Shown in pieces: positions 4,948 through 5,052 of a stretch of DNA of 5,052 bases. A program made the position numbers and the translations under genes. Source of the stretch: Planctomycetales bacterium (lineage in GTDB: Bacteria; Planctomycetota; Planctomycetia; Pirellulales; Thermoguttaceae); contig SKJM01000154.1 in the NCBI GenBank assembly GCA_007122045.1, forward strand, positions 1-5,052, given 5' to 3'. The notes under the pieces are model-generated. The model worked only from the letters and a program-made list of their open reading frames with translations. It was not told where the DNA came from and made no database searches. Each line of letters opens with the position of its first letter. Within the stretch, counting starts at the first letter, position 1.

Positions 4948-4971
4948 CGCGCCATCGCGGGGTGGTATACT
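4944..4971 (+). promoter_or_regulatory. sigma70-type promoter of the next transcription unit
   Basis: TTGACG (4944-4949), a 16-nt spacer and TATACT (4966-4971). The -35 contains the stop codon TGA (4945-4947) of the membrane-protein gene, so the units abut. The surrounding 12-mer CGTTGACGCGCC also occurs at 1763-1774. Transcription would start near 4978; the gene it drives lies beyond the window. Confidence 0.7.
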
Positions 4972-4977
4972 CAGGGC

Positions 4978-5013
4978 GGTTGGCAGCCTTGGCAACACCC
5001 GAATGGAGGGGTG
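4978..5013 (+). promoter_or_regulatory. 5' leader of the next gene
   Basis: The leader contains two TTGGCA copies (4980-4985 and 4989-4994), the block GGCAACACCCGAATGGAGGG (4991-5010) shared with the toroid gene's leader, and a possible hairpin ACACCC/GGGTGT (4995-5000 and 5008-5013) that would include the GGAGGG (5005-5010). No ATG, GTG or TTG lies at normal spacing after GGAGGG, so I do not place the start codon. Confidence 0.45.
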
Positions 5014-5052
5014 TCGTTATCCGCCCATCTACCGGAAGAGGCCCCCGGCCCG

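Noticed and set aside
5003..5052. Start of a new gene at ATG 5003 or GTG 5011
   Set aside because: Neither has a ribosome binding site at workable spacing: ATG 5003 lies within the Shine-Dalgarno-like block and GTG 5011 directly abuts it. The true start may lie past the window.
1..5052. CRISPR array, tRNA or rRNA genes, phage genes
   Set aside because: No regularly spaced repeats, cloverleaf sequence, rRNA signature or phage proteins are visible on either strand.

Overview
The window is GC-rich DNA, most likely from a planctomycete (Planctomycetota, Pirellulales-like). This rests on the gene families: a Tat-exported aldo/keto reductase-like protein, a secreted squalene-cyclase/prenyltransferase-repeat protein and small membrane proteins of a planctomycete style. 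It also rests on the repeats: GGGACAGTCCC hairpins, a GGTGAC-type hairpin and 7-bp-periodic GAANNNC intergenic DNA. The assignment comes from recalled family knowledge and was not searched.

All genes lie on the + strand, in apparently four transcription units, each preceded by a good sigma70-type promoter. Unit 1 (promoter 5-33): Tat-signal AKR-like protein (227-1180), then a 133-residue membrane protein with a GspF-like motif (1219-1620). Unit 2 (promoter 1765-1793): a structured leader and ribosome binding site with no proper gene after them, followed by a repeat-rich 640-bp stretch and a signal-peptide-bearing archaemetzincin (peptidase M54) relic (2263-2742). Unit 3 (promoter 2877-2905): secreted alpha/alpha-toroid repeat protein (2951-4228) and a membrane protein of unknown function 32 bp downstream (4261-4947). 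Unit 4 (promoter 4944-4971, its -35 overlapping the previous stop codon): leader only, the gene lying past the right edge.

Three things stand out. First, the four promoters share an extended -35 block, GTTGAC[GC]C[AG]CC, and a leader block close to CCYTGGCAG about 15-17 nt after the -10. Second, a 147-bp MITE-like element (58-204) with 15-bp terminal inverted repeats and a 7-bp target duplication sits between promoter and ribosome binding site of the first gene, and a second hairpin element (1890-1981) sits just after the ribosome binding site of unit 2. Third, the archaemetzincin gene is an open frame that has lost its central domain and catalytic HE dipeptide but keeps its Cys4 zinc site, and a diverged piece of the same gene lies 355 bp upstream of the matching segment.

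The genes do not form an obvious pathway. Common themes are export (Tat or Sec signals), membrane proteins and local decay and rearrangement by small non-autonomous repeats between about 1.6 and 2.9 kb.
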